DNA of 24,717 nucleotides from a virus. The notes below the pieces were generated by a model. It made no database searches and was not told where the DNA came from. It saw only the letters and a program-made list of their open reading frames with translations. Both the position numbers and the translations under genes were made by a program. Below, in pieces: positions 12,615 to 19,478 of the stretch; within the stretch, counting starts at the first letter, position 1; every line of letters begins with the position of its first letter. The DNA lies in IMG/VR virus record IMGVR_UViG_3300010885_018102, positions 1 to 24,717 of that record; one strand, 5' to 3'.

Positions 12615-12856
12615 GCCTCGACTCCTTGGATGCCGCAGATGTCGTGGCCGAGCTTTTGGCACACCGTCACGATCGCCCGGGCGAGCGCTCGCTTGTGCAT
12701 CGGCACTTGGCCGGAGCGCCACCGATCCCGCAGCTCCTCGAGCTGCCGCAGGTCGGCCTCGGGCAGGCGCATGTACCACGGCGCGTAACCGGGGCCTTTG
12801 TTCGCAGCAAGCGCGAGCACTTGGTCGATGATCGACGGCGTGTCCTCACTCGTCAC
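12590..12856 (-). CDS. Small hypothetical protein (88 aa)
   Basis: GTG 12856 has CAGGAGGGCTACC upstream (the same core as before csrA and the 23-aa gene) and overlaps the peptidase gene by 11 bases. The protein begins MTSEDTPSIIDQVLALAANK and has a WYMRLPEADLRQLEELRDRW helix followed by a KRALARAIVTVCQKLGHDIC helix. These resemble helical phage proteins located beside phosphoesterase genes. The composition and the neighbouring overlaps support a real gene; no function is known. Confidence 0.65.
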   Translation of the reverse strand: MTSEDTPSIIDQVLALAANKGPGYAPWYMRLPEADLRQLEELRDRWRSGQVPMHKRALARAIVTVCQKLGHDICGIQGVEAWIGRRSH

Positions 12857-13112
12857 GGCGGTAGCCCTCCTGCTCGAGGACGGTGGTCAGCATGCCGGCG
12901 AACTCGGACACAGCTTCCTCTGAGATGTCCGGCCACCTCGCGTGGATCAGCTCGTGCAAGAGCGTGTCGAGGTAGTCGGTGCCGGTCAGACGCGAGTCGA
13001 CCTTGATCGTGCGCGTGGCGTAGTCGCACAGGCCGTACAGATTGCGCAGCCGTGCCCGGACGATGTGCCACTTGGCACCGGCGATCTCGATCGTCCGTTG
13101 TCGCCTCGCCAT
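12846..13112 (-). CDS. Minimal zinc metallopeptidase with HELIH motif (88 aa)
   Basis: The ATG at 13112 has an AGGTAGGG site upstream. The protein is short: a basic N-terminus, a strand VDSRLTG, then TLLHELIHARWPDISEEAVS. The HELIH at residues 53-57 is the HExxH zinc motif, and E66 or E70 may give the third ligand, as in SprT- or ImmA-type peptidases. The size is close to the minimum for such a fold. It may cut a phage or host protein. Similar small proteins occur in many phages with unknown substrates. The activity is inferred from the motif. Confidence 0.7.
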   Translation of the reverse strand: MARRQRTIEIAGAKWHIVRARLRNLYGLCDYATRTIKVDSRLTGTDYLDTLLHELIHARWPDISEEAVSEFAGMLTTVLEQEGYRRDE

Positions 13113-13176
13113 GCCATCACCCTACCTGAGATGGGCGACGGCCGGCCCCGGGTGTGGAATGTCAGCAAACTGTGTT

Positions 13177-13191
13177 GCCAGCAATGCTGGC
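13177..13191. repeat. 15-bp palindrome in a gap between modules
   Basis: GCCAGCAATGCTGGC has 7-bp perfect arms around one base and touches the stop codon of the 128-aa gene. It lies in the 78-base gap 13113-13190, one of the few non-coding gaps in the late region. As RNA it would give a 6-bp hairpin with a 3-base loop but has no T run behind it on the minus strand. It is possibly an operator or a weak terminator. Confidence 0.3.
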
Positions 13192-13577
13192 TAGTTGATG
13201 CCGTACCATTTGGCGGCTTTGTTCAGCAGTCTCTCAATGCGGTCCTGCTGATCATATCCCCAGCGTGTGAGCCAACGCTGCCGAGACGCACAGCCACAGT
13301 TTTTGACGCGGAGCCAAGCTTGCACACGCTCCTTGGTGATGCCGACGCTAGTCAGCATGCGTTCAACGAATCCTCCCAAGTCCACACGCGGAAGACGACG
13401 CGAAGCAGCCACAGACGTGCTGTACCGCATGACGATGTCAGCGTATGCGTCGCGCGGCACGTCGTAGTGCGTCTCGCTAGCATTGATAGCGGCAGACTCA
13501 ACCGCCTCTAGGTATCCAGGCGAGCGAAGATCTTTCGCAATCACGGCATCGCGGCTTACTTGCATGATTACACGCAT
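13191..13577 (-). CDS. Hypothetical phage protein (128 aa)
   Basis: The start is taken at ATG 13577 (a second ATG is at 13565); both overlap or abut the end of the cysteine-rich gene, and neither has a clear ribosome site. The N-terminal half is helical (AVIAKDLRSPGYLEAVESAA); the C-terminus has NCGCASRQRWLTRWGYDQQD followed by RIERLLNKAAKWYG, a compact cysteine pair plus helices also seen in small phage proteins next to tail genes. It uses more A/T codons than the surrounding modules. Function unknown. Confidence 0.6.
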   Translation of the reverse strand: MRVIMQVSRDAVIAKDLRSPGYLEAVESAAINASETHYDVPRDAYADIVMRYSTSVAASRRLPRVDLGGFVERMLTSVGITKERVQAWLRVKNCGCASRQRWLTRWGYDQQDRIERLLNKAAKWYGIN

Positions 13578-14305
13578 GGGTCGGGATCGCAGTCGACGCC
13601 AACGCCTTGCCAAGTATTGCATCCGCCTTCGGCCACGTTCTCTTGGCACCCGTCGTCGCAGCACGCGCCGCAGTCGCACTCGGGCAGCGTTACAGACACG
13701 CTGATACGTAAAAGGTTGAACCACGCTATTACGGATGCGGCATCTGGCATGTTATAGCCTGTGTCTGGGATAAAACCGCTGCTTGCTGTGAGTTGCAGCG
13801 TTGTTTTGCTGCATTCTCCGGTTTTTTTTGCAAACAATTTGCGCATCACCAAATTTCCGTCATTTTCCGAAGTTACCTGAGCGTAAATTACTACTTGAAC
13901 TCTACATGTGTTGCATCCGCATTCGTCTACATCGGTTATCGCAGTAAGACTGCCTGCAAGAAGACACGGAGTACCGGCCGTCGTGGTGTATTGATTTGGA
14001 CCAACTGGCAGGTCATTGATGGAAAAGTCAATGCTGTGATCTCCGCATCCGTCGGATGGTAATGATTGCGGATTATTTATTGTCACAGACCCATAGCCTT
14101 GAACAGAAATAGTGAGTGCTGTGTAGGTGTTGTAAAGCCCAGCGCAATCGTACCCGGCATTGGCGTAGTGCGTGCATTTGCTGCATTCGTCTGGGCACTG
14201 CTGACAACACGCACTACACGTGCCAAACAGAAACCCCATCGGGTACATCCCGGCCGCCATGATCCACGACGACCACAGCACCAGCGACAGCGGGTCGTCG
14301 ATCAC
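13568..14305 (-). CDS. Cysteine-rich phage protein, probable tail or adhesion part (245 aa)
   Basis: GTG 14305 overlaps the upstream stop (GTGA), with GGAG about eight bases away. About two dozen cysteines are clustered at the ends: GTCSACCQQCPDECSKC near the N-terminus, CGCNTC in the middle, and CDCGACCDDGCQENV then CNTW and DCDPDPCV at the C-terminus. Between them is a beta-rich body (YTALTISVQGYGSVTINNPQ). Such ends probably bind metal or form disulphides outside the cell. From memory, related cysteine-rich proteins occur in planctomycete prophages near tail genes. The gene is markedly AT-richer than the tail genes. A receptor-contact role is inferred. Confidence 0.65.
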   Translation of the reverse strand: MIDDPLSLVLWSSWIMAAGMYPMGFLFGTCSACCQQCPDECSKCTHYANAGYDCAGLYNTYTALTISVQGYGSVTINNPQSLPSDGCGDHSIDFSINDLPVGPNQYTTTAGTPCLLAGSLTAITDVDECGCNTCRVQVVIYAQVTSENDGNLVMRKLFAKKTGECSKTTLQLTASSGFIPDTGYNMPDAASVIAWFNLLRISVSVTLPECDCGACCDDGCQENVAEGGCNTWQGVGVDCDPDPCV

Positions 14306-14661
14306 GTTGAGCACTCCGCAGCGATCACGTACCAACTGTTGGCGCTGACCCGTGCCAGCATGACCCACTTGTTTGCCTCAATGTCGGCAAACTTGTTCCA
14401 CGCCCGCACCTGGTCGGATGTCTGCTGCTCACTTCCCAGCTCGCCGGCCCACACCGTCACAGTCTGTGCGCTGCCCTTGGTCCAGGCCGATGTGGTCTTT
14501 CCGAGAACGTGCGATCGAGAAGCCACGCCGTCGGCCGCGAACCCTGGGCGGTTGCCGAGCACAATGTCGGCGGCGTCCTGGGCTCGGTTCCACGCCCGTG
14601 CCGAGATTGCGGACGCGATCGGCTGCCCAGGCTCGATCCGACCGTCTTTTCTGTTGGGCAT
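14302..14661 (-). CDS. Hypothetical virion-associated protein (119 aa)
   Basis: ATG 14661 shares TGATG with the upstream stop and has GGAG seven bases before it. The protein begins MPNRKDGRIEPGQPIASAIS, continues ARAWNRAQDAADIVLGNRPG and has a central strand TVTVWAGEL followed by WNKFADIEANKWVMLARVSA and SWYVIAAEC. The first part (IEPGQPI.....WN..QDAADIV) resembles small proteins found between tail-tip genes in phages. The final strand looks like a beta-sandwich edge. It is likely a minor structural protein; no family name can be given. Confidence 0.6.
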   Translation of the reverse strand: MPNRKDGRIEPGQPIASAISARAWNRAQDAADIVLGNRPGFAADGVASRSHVLGKTTSAWTKGSAQTVTVWAGELGSEQQTSDQVRAWNKFADIEANKWVMLARVSANSWYVIAAECST

Positions 14662-15572
14662 CACCCAACTCCAATGCCGAGCAACGAAAAGTCACTTTTC
14701 GCGTATACCTGGTTGACATACACGTGTTTCGGCCGCTTGAGCAACGTCTGATCCGATACGCTGTCCTCGTACCTGACCCACATGTAGTCGTGACCGCCTT
14801 TTTCAATGTTGGATATTGTGCCGACCCTCAACTTCGGGATCGTTTGTCCGTCGGCATTGGCCTGAGCGATGAACTTGTACGACAGAGACCACGGGGAGTT
14901 GCCCTTCTCTTGGTCCCAGTCCTGGGATCCGTTGCACCCGATAAACAGTACCTCACCTGCCGCAAACCCGCGGAACGATGACGCATTCACTGTGCCAGTA
15001 AGCGCCGACACGTTTTTGATGTACTGAGTCGTGACGTACTGCGTCGGCACGTCATACGTTTCGGTCCATTGGAGCGCTGGTATCACAATGTCGACGCCCT
15101 GAACGCTGTCTCCGTCCACACCTATAGCGCCCTGCTGATCAGGCGCAGTGGATGGATAGCGCCTCTCTCTGCCGTATGTTCTGAGGGACGCTCCGTCTTC
15201 GACCGACGGTTGCTGCGTGATGTGCGTCGTTCCGCCTGAGGTGTCGAACGACCTCGAGCGGCGCAGTGGATCTGGCTTCTGATCGTCGTCGGCGCCGCGG
15301 CTGACGTAGTCCACTGTCAGCTGCCACGCCTCATCACCGAGGTATTCGAGCGTGTAGCTGTCTGCCTGCAGCAAGTTCAGTGGCTGGCCTGGATACTGCC
15401 AGTACATGTAATTCGTCCACAACGTCAAGTTGACGTCGTTGTGGACGGCAACGTCGTCGGTCGTGCCGAAGATTTTCCACGACTTCTTGTAATTGTTCTG
15501 CGATCGCTGACCAAGACGATGGATGGTGGCGGAGCGACTCGCAGCATCCTCGACCCATGTGTATGTCGGCAT
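14661..15572 (-). CDS. Probable minor tail / distal tail protein (303 aa)
   Basis: The gene follows the tape measure gene directly (ATG 15572, three bases after its stop), which is where distal tail and tail-hub proteins lie in siphophages. The protein begins MPTYTWVEDAASRSATIHRL, has strand-rich blocks (YTLEYLGDEAWQLTVDYVSR) and SFDTSGGTTHITQQP, then a GVDIVIPALQWTETYDVP motif and an FRGFAAGEVLFIGCNGSQ motif typical of a recurrent phage protein family with a structural role. It is coupled with the 119-aa gene. The role as a distal tail protein is inferred mainly from position. Confidence 0.7.
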   Translation of the reverse strand: MPTYTWVEDAASRSATIHRLGQRSQNNYKKSWKIFGTTDDVAVHNDVNLTLWTNYMYWQYPGQPLNLLQADSYTLEYLGDEAWQLTVDYVSRGADDDQKPDPLRRSRSFDTSGGTTHITQQPSVEDGASLRTYGRERRYPSTAPDQQGAIGVDGDSVQGVDIVIPALQWTETYDVPTQYVTTQYIKNVSALTGTVNASSFRGFAAGEVLFIGCNGSQDWDQEKGNSPWSLSYKFIAQANADGQTIPKLRVGTISNIEKGGHDYMWVRYEDSVSDQTLLKRPKHVYVNQVYAKSDFSLLGIGVG

Positions 15573-15575
15573 GCG

Positions 15576-17630
15576 TCAGGTCCCCACCAGTGCCGGGTCT
15601 TCGTCCGTGTTGTCCGCGATCCGCTCGAGCAGGTCGACCTGCTGCTGTGCCAGCGACTTTGCAAAACCAAGGCCGCTGGCCGCCGCCGCGGAGAACGTGC
15701 CGACCACCTCGCCTCGCTCCATGCCGGCGGCAGCGGCGCCTGCACCTTCGCGGATGCGTTGCTCGTTGCCGCCGGCGGCTCGCTCGGCTGCACGCTCCGC
15801 TGACGCTGCCAACGACTCCGCCAGTGCGGCCTCGGCGTCCTGTGTGGCACGGCGACGGTCGGCAGCTCGCTGAGCGTTGGCGTCGAGGCGGCCTTGAGCG
15901 GTCGCGTCGGCGTTGGCGTTCATGGCGTCGATATTGCGTTGCGACTCGGCGGCAGTCTGTGCGTTCTCCTGTGCTGCCGTCTGCGTGCGTCCGGCGATAC
16001 CAGGGCGAGCCTGTGCGCGTGCCCTCGACCGCGCTGACATCTCGTCGTTGACCTTGGCGTTTTCTTTGGCAAGGTCGTAGCCGCGGGTGATGAAAGACTG
16101 CACATAGTTCCAAGACTTGCGGACGGCGGCCTCCATAGTGTCCCAGGCGGCGAGGATTCCGTTAATGATGTTGTCGAACGCACCCTGCAGGAGCGCGCCG
16201 AACGTGTTGGCACCCTGCGTGACGTACGACCACATGCCCTCCCACGTCGTGGCCACGGACGTGCCCAGATACGTGAACGTGTTCTGGAACCCCGCCACCC
16301 ACGAGTCGACCTGCCCCATGAGGGACTCGACGCCACGCGCCCAGCCAGCCTGCAGCCCGAGCCACAGGATGTCCATGGCACCAGATAAGTTGCCGGCGGC
16401 CAGTTCCTGGTACACGCCGTCGAACGTAGCCGTGGCGGTAGCGCCCAAGTCACGCAGCACGCCCATGGCATTGGACCCGGCGTCGACGAACGCTCCACCG
16501 ATAGCCGACGCGATCTGGCCGAAGCCGCCGGCTGCGTAGATAGCCGCCCCCGCCACGGCGCCCAATAGGCCTACGGCGATCGCCAGCGGGGCGTTGGCGG
16601 CCACCCAGGCGGCTAGGCTGGTCGCCGCCGCCACGGTCGTTTTGACGCCGTACAGCACCGCACCGGCCGCTGCCGAGACGAACGACGCCGCGAGCTGATA
16701 GGCGAGCTTGACGGTCGAGACGAGCGGAGACACAAGCGATGCGACGCCTGTAGAAAGTGTTTTGACTGCGAAGCCGGCTGCAGTAAGTGCAGCACCGGCC
16801 GCGACCATAGCCGCGCCGACCGCCAACGCCTGCTGAACAAAGACTTTGTTTTCGGAGATGTACTTCGACACCTGGCCGACAATCAGGGCCACCGACGACG
16901 CGAGGCCGGACATGGCTGGTGCCACAGCCGCACCGACCGTAAGCGTCACGGCCTTTAGCGCCGTCATTAGCTCGCCGATCGAGTCGTTGAGTCGTGCCGC
17001 GGAGTCGGCCGTCTCCTGATCCATCACGATGCCGAGCTGCTCGGCCTGCTTCATGAGCGCCCGGATGCCGCCGGCGCCGTCCTCGAGCATGCGCAGGAGC
17101 GCGGCGCCAGCACTTCCGAAGACGGCCATGGCCAGCGCCGCCCGCTCGCCAGGATCCTGCACCCCAGCCAGTGCATCCGACAGCGCGAGAAACTGGTCCT
17201 CCGGAGACATCTGCCGTAGCTCGTTGACGTCCACGCCCAGCCGCTCAAATGCCTTCGCGGCAGCCTTGCCGCCTTGCGCAGCCGTGTCCAGCGTCCGCTG
17301 CATTGTGCGGATGCCTTTTTCCAAGGTGCCGACGTCGGTGCCCGACTGCCCGGCCGCGAAACCGAGCGCGGACACGGCCTCCGTGGACATGCCGGTGCGC
17401 GCGGCCATCTTCTGCACCGCGTCACCAACCTCGGAGAATGCAGCCGCCGCGCCAGCGATCGGTGCCGTGATCGCGCTGCCGGCGGCCATCAGCCGGCTGC
17501 CGATGGACATCATCGACGAGCCGAGCTGCCCCATTCGCTTGTTGATCGTGCCGAGGGCCGCAAACAGCTTCTTCGGGTCCGCGCCGATCTCGACGTAGAC
17601 CTTGCCCTGGCGGACTGCGTTGGCACTCAT
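15576..17630 (-). CDS. Tail tape measure protein (684 aa)
   Basis: This is the longest gene in the window, placed behind the chaperone pair as in siphophages. ATG 17630 has GAGGTG upstream and overlaps the end of the chaperone extension by 4 bases. Residues about 1-220 contain a helical N-terminal region with IGADPKKLFAALGTINKRMG and a TGMSTEAVSALGFAAGQSGT segment typical of tape measure proteins; about 222-370 is strongly hydrophobic with many alanines; about 530-640 is a coiled, Ala/Gln/Arg-rich part. It sets tail length and is ejected with the DNA. At about 0.15 nm per residue the tail would be near 100 nm, a rough inference. Confidence 0.92.
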   Translation of the reverse strand: MSANAVRQGKVYVEIGADPKKLFAALGTINKRMGQLGSSMMSIGSRLMAAGSAITAPIAGAAAAFSEVGDAVQKMAARTGMSTEAVSALGFAAGQSGTDVGTLEKGIRTMQRTLDTAAQGGKAAAKAFERLGVDVNELRQMSPEDQFLALSDALAGVQDPGERAALAMAVFGSAGAALLRMLEDGAGGIRALMKQAEQLGIVMDQETADSAARLNDSIGELMTALKAVTLTVGAAVAPAMSGLASSVALIVGQVSKYISENKVFVQQALAVGAAMVAAGAALTAAGFAVKTLSTGVASLVSPLVSTVKLAYQLAASFVSAAAGAVLYGVKTTVAAATSLAAWVAANAPLAIAVGLLGAVAGAAIYAAGGFGQIASAIGGAFVDAGSNAMGVLRDLGATATATFDGVYQELAAGNLSGAMDILWLGLQAGWARGVESLMGQVDSWVAGFQNTFTYLGTSVATTWEGMWSYVTQGANTFGALLQGAFDNIINGILAAWDTMEAAVRKSWNYVQSFITRGYDLAKENAKVNDEMSARSRARAQARPGIAGRTQTAAQENAQTAAESQRNIDAMNANADATAQGRLDANAQRAADRRRATQDAEAALAESLAASAERAAERAAGGNEQRIREGAGAAAAGMERGEVVGTFSAAAASGLGFAKSLAQQQVDLLERIADNTDEDPALVGT

Positions 17631-18031
17631 GTTTTCACCTCATGCCAATTTGGCCCGAGCAGCTTGCGGATCTCGTCGGGCGTCGCTTGCCGCGGCGCTG
17701 CCTTTTTCGCGAACGGGTTGAACTCGATCGGCTTGGCTTGCGGCTGGCCTTTGCTGCGGTGCAGGTTGGCCTGCTGACTCATGAGCCACGCGACCCGCCA
17801 CCACTCCTGCTCTAGACGAGCGTCGCGAGCGGCGAAGAGTCCACGGATGGTCCATTCATCTGGGTTGACTCCGAGGATTCCTGCGGCCTCGTAGATGGCG
17901 TCCCAGATTGTGCGAGCAGGGACTCGACCGTCGTCTGTTGCAGTTGCGCCTCCGCCCGATTGGCCAGCTCGGCCTGCAGCTCGTCCATGCGCTCGACGAG
18001 CTGCTTGATCATGCGGCGAAGGCGGAGGGGG
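17627..18031 (-). CDS. Tail chaperone T extension, made by -1 frameshift from G (134 codons)
   Basis: A reading frame open from 18031 to a TGA at 17627 overlaps the end of the 192-aa chaperone gene in the -1 frame and has no proper start of its own. After the slip it reads a proline/alanine/glycine-rich linker (PPPPSPHDQAA...), then RTIWDAIYEAAGILGVNPDE, WTIRGLFAARDARLEQEWWR and VAWLMSQQANLHRSKG, ending FNPFAKKAAPRQATPDEIRK. The W...AW..M..QAN and FNPF strings match T domains of tail assembly chaperones. The fusion product would be 254 aa (120 + 134). Its stop overlaps the tape measure start. It binds the tape measure protein during tail assembly. Confidence 0.8.
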   Translation of the reverse strand, partial: PPPPSPHDQAARRAHGRAAGRAGQSGGGATATDDGRVPARTIWDAIYEAAGILGVNPDEWTIRGLFAARDARLEQEWWRVAWLMSQQANLHRSKGQPQAKPIEFNPFAKKAAPRQATPDEIRKLLGPNWHEVKT

Positions 18032-18390
18032 AAAAAATCGACCAGCTCCTCCTCGAGCGCACGCTGCGCCGCCTCGAGCGAGTCACCGCGAAGCGATTCC
18101 AGGAACTGCTCCTTCGTCAGCTGACGCTCGTCGACCTGTCGGCACAGGATCGCGTAGAGCACCTCGCCGATCGTCGTGTAGCGTGAGCGGATCACCTCGA
18201 GGGCGCGTCCGATCGTCGAGACGTCGATCAGGTCAAATGGGACCGACCGGTCGACCTTGCGGATGGACCCGTCCGGCTGCTCTTCGTCCTCTTGGATGTC
18301 GATGCGCACGAGGTCCTTGACCCTCGCGGCCGCGCCAACGGTCATGACGAGACGCCACGGGCGGCCCTCGTCGTCTTTGAACTCGCGCAT
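17812..18390 (-). CDS. Tail assembly chaperone G (192 aa)
   Basis: ATG 18390 has AGGAGC just upstream. The protein begins MREFKDDEGRPWRLVMTVGA and goes on with an AARVKDLVRIDIQEDEEQPD segment and helices (SLEAAQRALEEELVDFFPLR), the usual layout of gpG-like chaperones located between tail tube and tape measure genes. Residues 118-120 (D-F-F) are encoded by the slip site T TTT TTC. After this point the 0-frame carries a serine- and threonine-rich tail (STRPQESSESTQ) to its stop at 17812. Together with the fusion form it guides tape measure folding and tube assembly. Confidence 0.8.
   Translation of the reverse strand: MREFKDDEGRPWRLVMTVGAAARVKDLVRIDIQEDEEQPDGSIRKVDRSVPFDLIDVSTIGRALEVIRSRYTTIGEVLYAILCRQVDERQLTKEQFLESLRGDSLEAAQRALEEELVDFFPLRLRRMIKQLVERMDELQAELANRAEAQLQQTTVESLLAQSGTPSTRPQESSESTQMNGPSVDSSPLATLV
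18031..18037 (-). promoter_or_regulatory. Predicted -1 ribosomal frameshift site T TTT TTC
   Basis: The heptamer fits the X XXY YYZ rule in the frame of the chaperone gene (codons 118-120, GAT TTT TTC). Both tRNAs can re-pair on TTT TTT after slipping back one base. It is followed by a C-rich stretch, and the -1 frame then stays open for 134 codons to a T-domain. No Shine-Dalgarno-like stimulator or pseudoknot was worked out. Confidence 0.65.
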
Positions 18391-18391
18391 G

Positions 18392-18745
18392 TCAGCTCCT
18401 GAGTCCCGACCTGGTCAACGCACACTCGACGGAGTAACTGGTGGCACCGTCGAGCGGGTTTGTCTCGCTGATGCTGGTCACCACGGCATTGAATGACCAT
18501 CCGCCGGTGCCACCGCTGACGGCCACGAGCGTGCCGTTTGTCAGCTTGGTCAGGTCGAGGTCGGCGGAGTCGTTAATCTCGAACGACACGGTGGCGGCCC
18601 AGCCTGTCGAATAGACGGCCTGCTCGCGCGACCCATACTCCTCGATCTCAATCGTGCGGGCACTGCCGCTCCACGTGACGTTTCGCACGCTCGCGATGCT
18701 GCCGCCGACAGTCAGCGTCGCATTCTTGCCGAGCGTGATCGCCAC
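18392..18745 (-). CDS. Tail tube-like protein, copy 3 (117 aa)
   Basis: GTG 18745 has GGAGG eleven bases upstream. The protein begins MAITLGKNATLTVGGSIASV, has RTIEIEEYGSREQAVYSTG and ends LDGATSYSVECALTRSGLRS. The MA-I/V-TLG start, a region about an altered x-YGS/FGD turn and a DGAxxYxVxxxxR end are shared with the two genes upstream, so all three are paralogs. The beta-strand-rich, about 110-residue size is that of single-domain tail tube proteins, which stack as hexamer rings. It directly precedes the chaperone gene (TGA and ATG one base apart). Confidence 0.65.
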   Translation of the reverse strand: MAITLGKNATLTVGGSIASVRNVTWSGSARTIEIEEYGSREQAVYSTGWAATVSFEINDSADLDLTKLTNGTLVAVSGGTGGWSFNAVVTSISETNPLDGATSYSVECALTRSGLRS

Positions 18746-18748
18746 GAG

Positions 18749-19072
18749 TCAGATGCCTCCCCGACGCGCGGTGATCGTGTACGTCACGGCGCCGTCGATG
18801 GACACGTTCTCGGTGACACCCATAACCACGAAGTTGCTCGTGGCGGTATTGCTCACGAGCTGCGCCATGACGCCCGTGGCGTCGTGGCACTCGATCTCCC
18901 AGGTCTGCGACTTGAATCCCGTGTCGAACGCCCGATAGCCGATTGTGCCGGTGCCGACGTTGCTGCGGTTGCTGACGTCGACGACCTCGGCCTCCTCGGT
19001 GTACGTGGCCGAGATGACGTCGGTACCGAACGGCGGGGCGCTCGCCGCCTTGAAGCCAAGGGTGATCGCCAT
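18749..19072 (-). CDS. Tail tube-like protein, copy 2 (107 aa)
   Basis: ATG 19072 has CCGGAG about seven bases before it. Protein begins MAITLGFKAASAPPFGTDVI and has YTEEAEVVDVSNRSNVGTGT in the middle and VSIDGAVTYTITARRGGI at the end. The start and end motifs match the other two copies, with differences in the centre, where a shared WEIECHDATGVMAQL segment corresponds to VEQTIEVECVDAPGKD of copy 1. Copies 1 and 2 are equal in length. One of the three is probably the major tail tube subunit; the others may be minor subunits or decoration. Confidence 0.65.
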   Translation of the reverse strand: MAITLGFKAASAPPFGTDVISATYTEEAEVVDVSNRSNVGTGTIGYRAFDTGFKSQTWEIECHDATGVMAQLVSNTATSNFVVMGVTENVSIDGAVTYTITARRGGI

Positions 19073-19084
19073 AGTGGTCTCCGG

Positions 19085-19408
19085 TCAGGTCTGGGTCTTG
19101 AATCGCTGGGCGCTGACGGTGTACGTGATGATGCCGTCGATTGGCTGCGACTGGGCCACGTTGGTCACGACAAACTCGATGGTGTTGCCGGTCGTCGTGC
19201 CTGTGAGCGTGAACGTCTGACCGACGTCCTTGCCTGGAGCGTCGACGCACTCCACCTCGATGGTCTGTTCGACCATGGCCTTGACGAAGGTCCGAAACGT
19301 GTCACCGAACTTGGTGACGTCGACCTCGTTTGCGGTGTTGTTGACCGTGATCGACCGGGCGTTTGACAGGCCCGAGATCGTGACGTCCTTGCCGAGGGTG
19401 ACGGCCAT
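19085..19408 (-). CDS. Tail tube-like protein, copy 1 (107 aa)
   Basis: The first of three paralogous genes; ATG 19408 has AGGAGC upstream. The protein begins MAVTLGKDVTISGLSNARSI, has NTANEVDVTKFGDTFRTFVK and TIEVECVDAPGKDVGQTFTL, and ends DGIITYTVSAQRFKTQT. Two further copies follow at once. The DVTKFGD motif is typical of phage tail tube folds near a strand-loop that contacts neighbours. A 70-base gap separates it from the upstream gp10-like gene and holds no recognisable signal apart from its own ribosome site. Confidence 0.65.
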   Translation of the reverse strand: MAVTLGKDVTISGLSNARSITVNNTANEVDVTKFGDTFRTFVKAMVEQTIEVECVDAPGKDVGQTFTLTGTTTGNTIEFVVTNVAQSQPIDGIITYTVSAQRFKTQT

Positions 19409-19478
19409 GTGCGGCTCCTGCTGGTGTCATTGGCAGGGTACGGGCAGGCGACGCGGCTGCCGCAGGGGGTGTGGACCG

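Noticed and set aside
13177-13191. Strong terminator between the tail-tip block and the enzyme block
   Set aside because: The 15-bp palindrome gives only a short hairpin and is not followed by T residues on the transcribed strand.
17640-17855. 71-aa leftward open frame beside the tape measure gene
   Set aside because: It is Arg/Ala/Ser-rich and lies over the -1 frame that encodes the T-like chaperone domain; the latter has the recognisable motifs and a stop coupled to the tape measure start.
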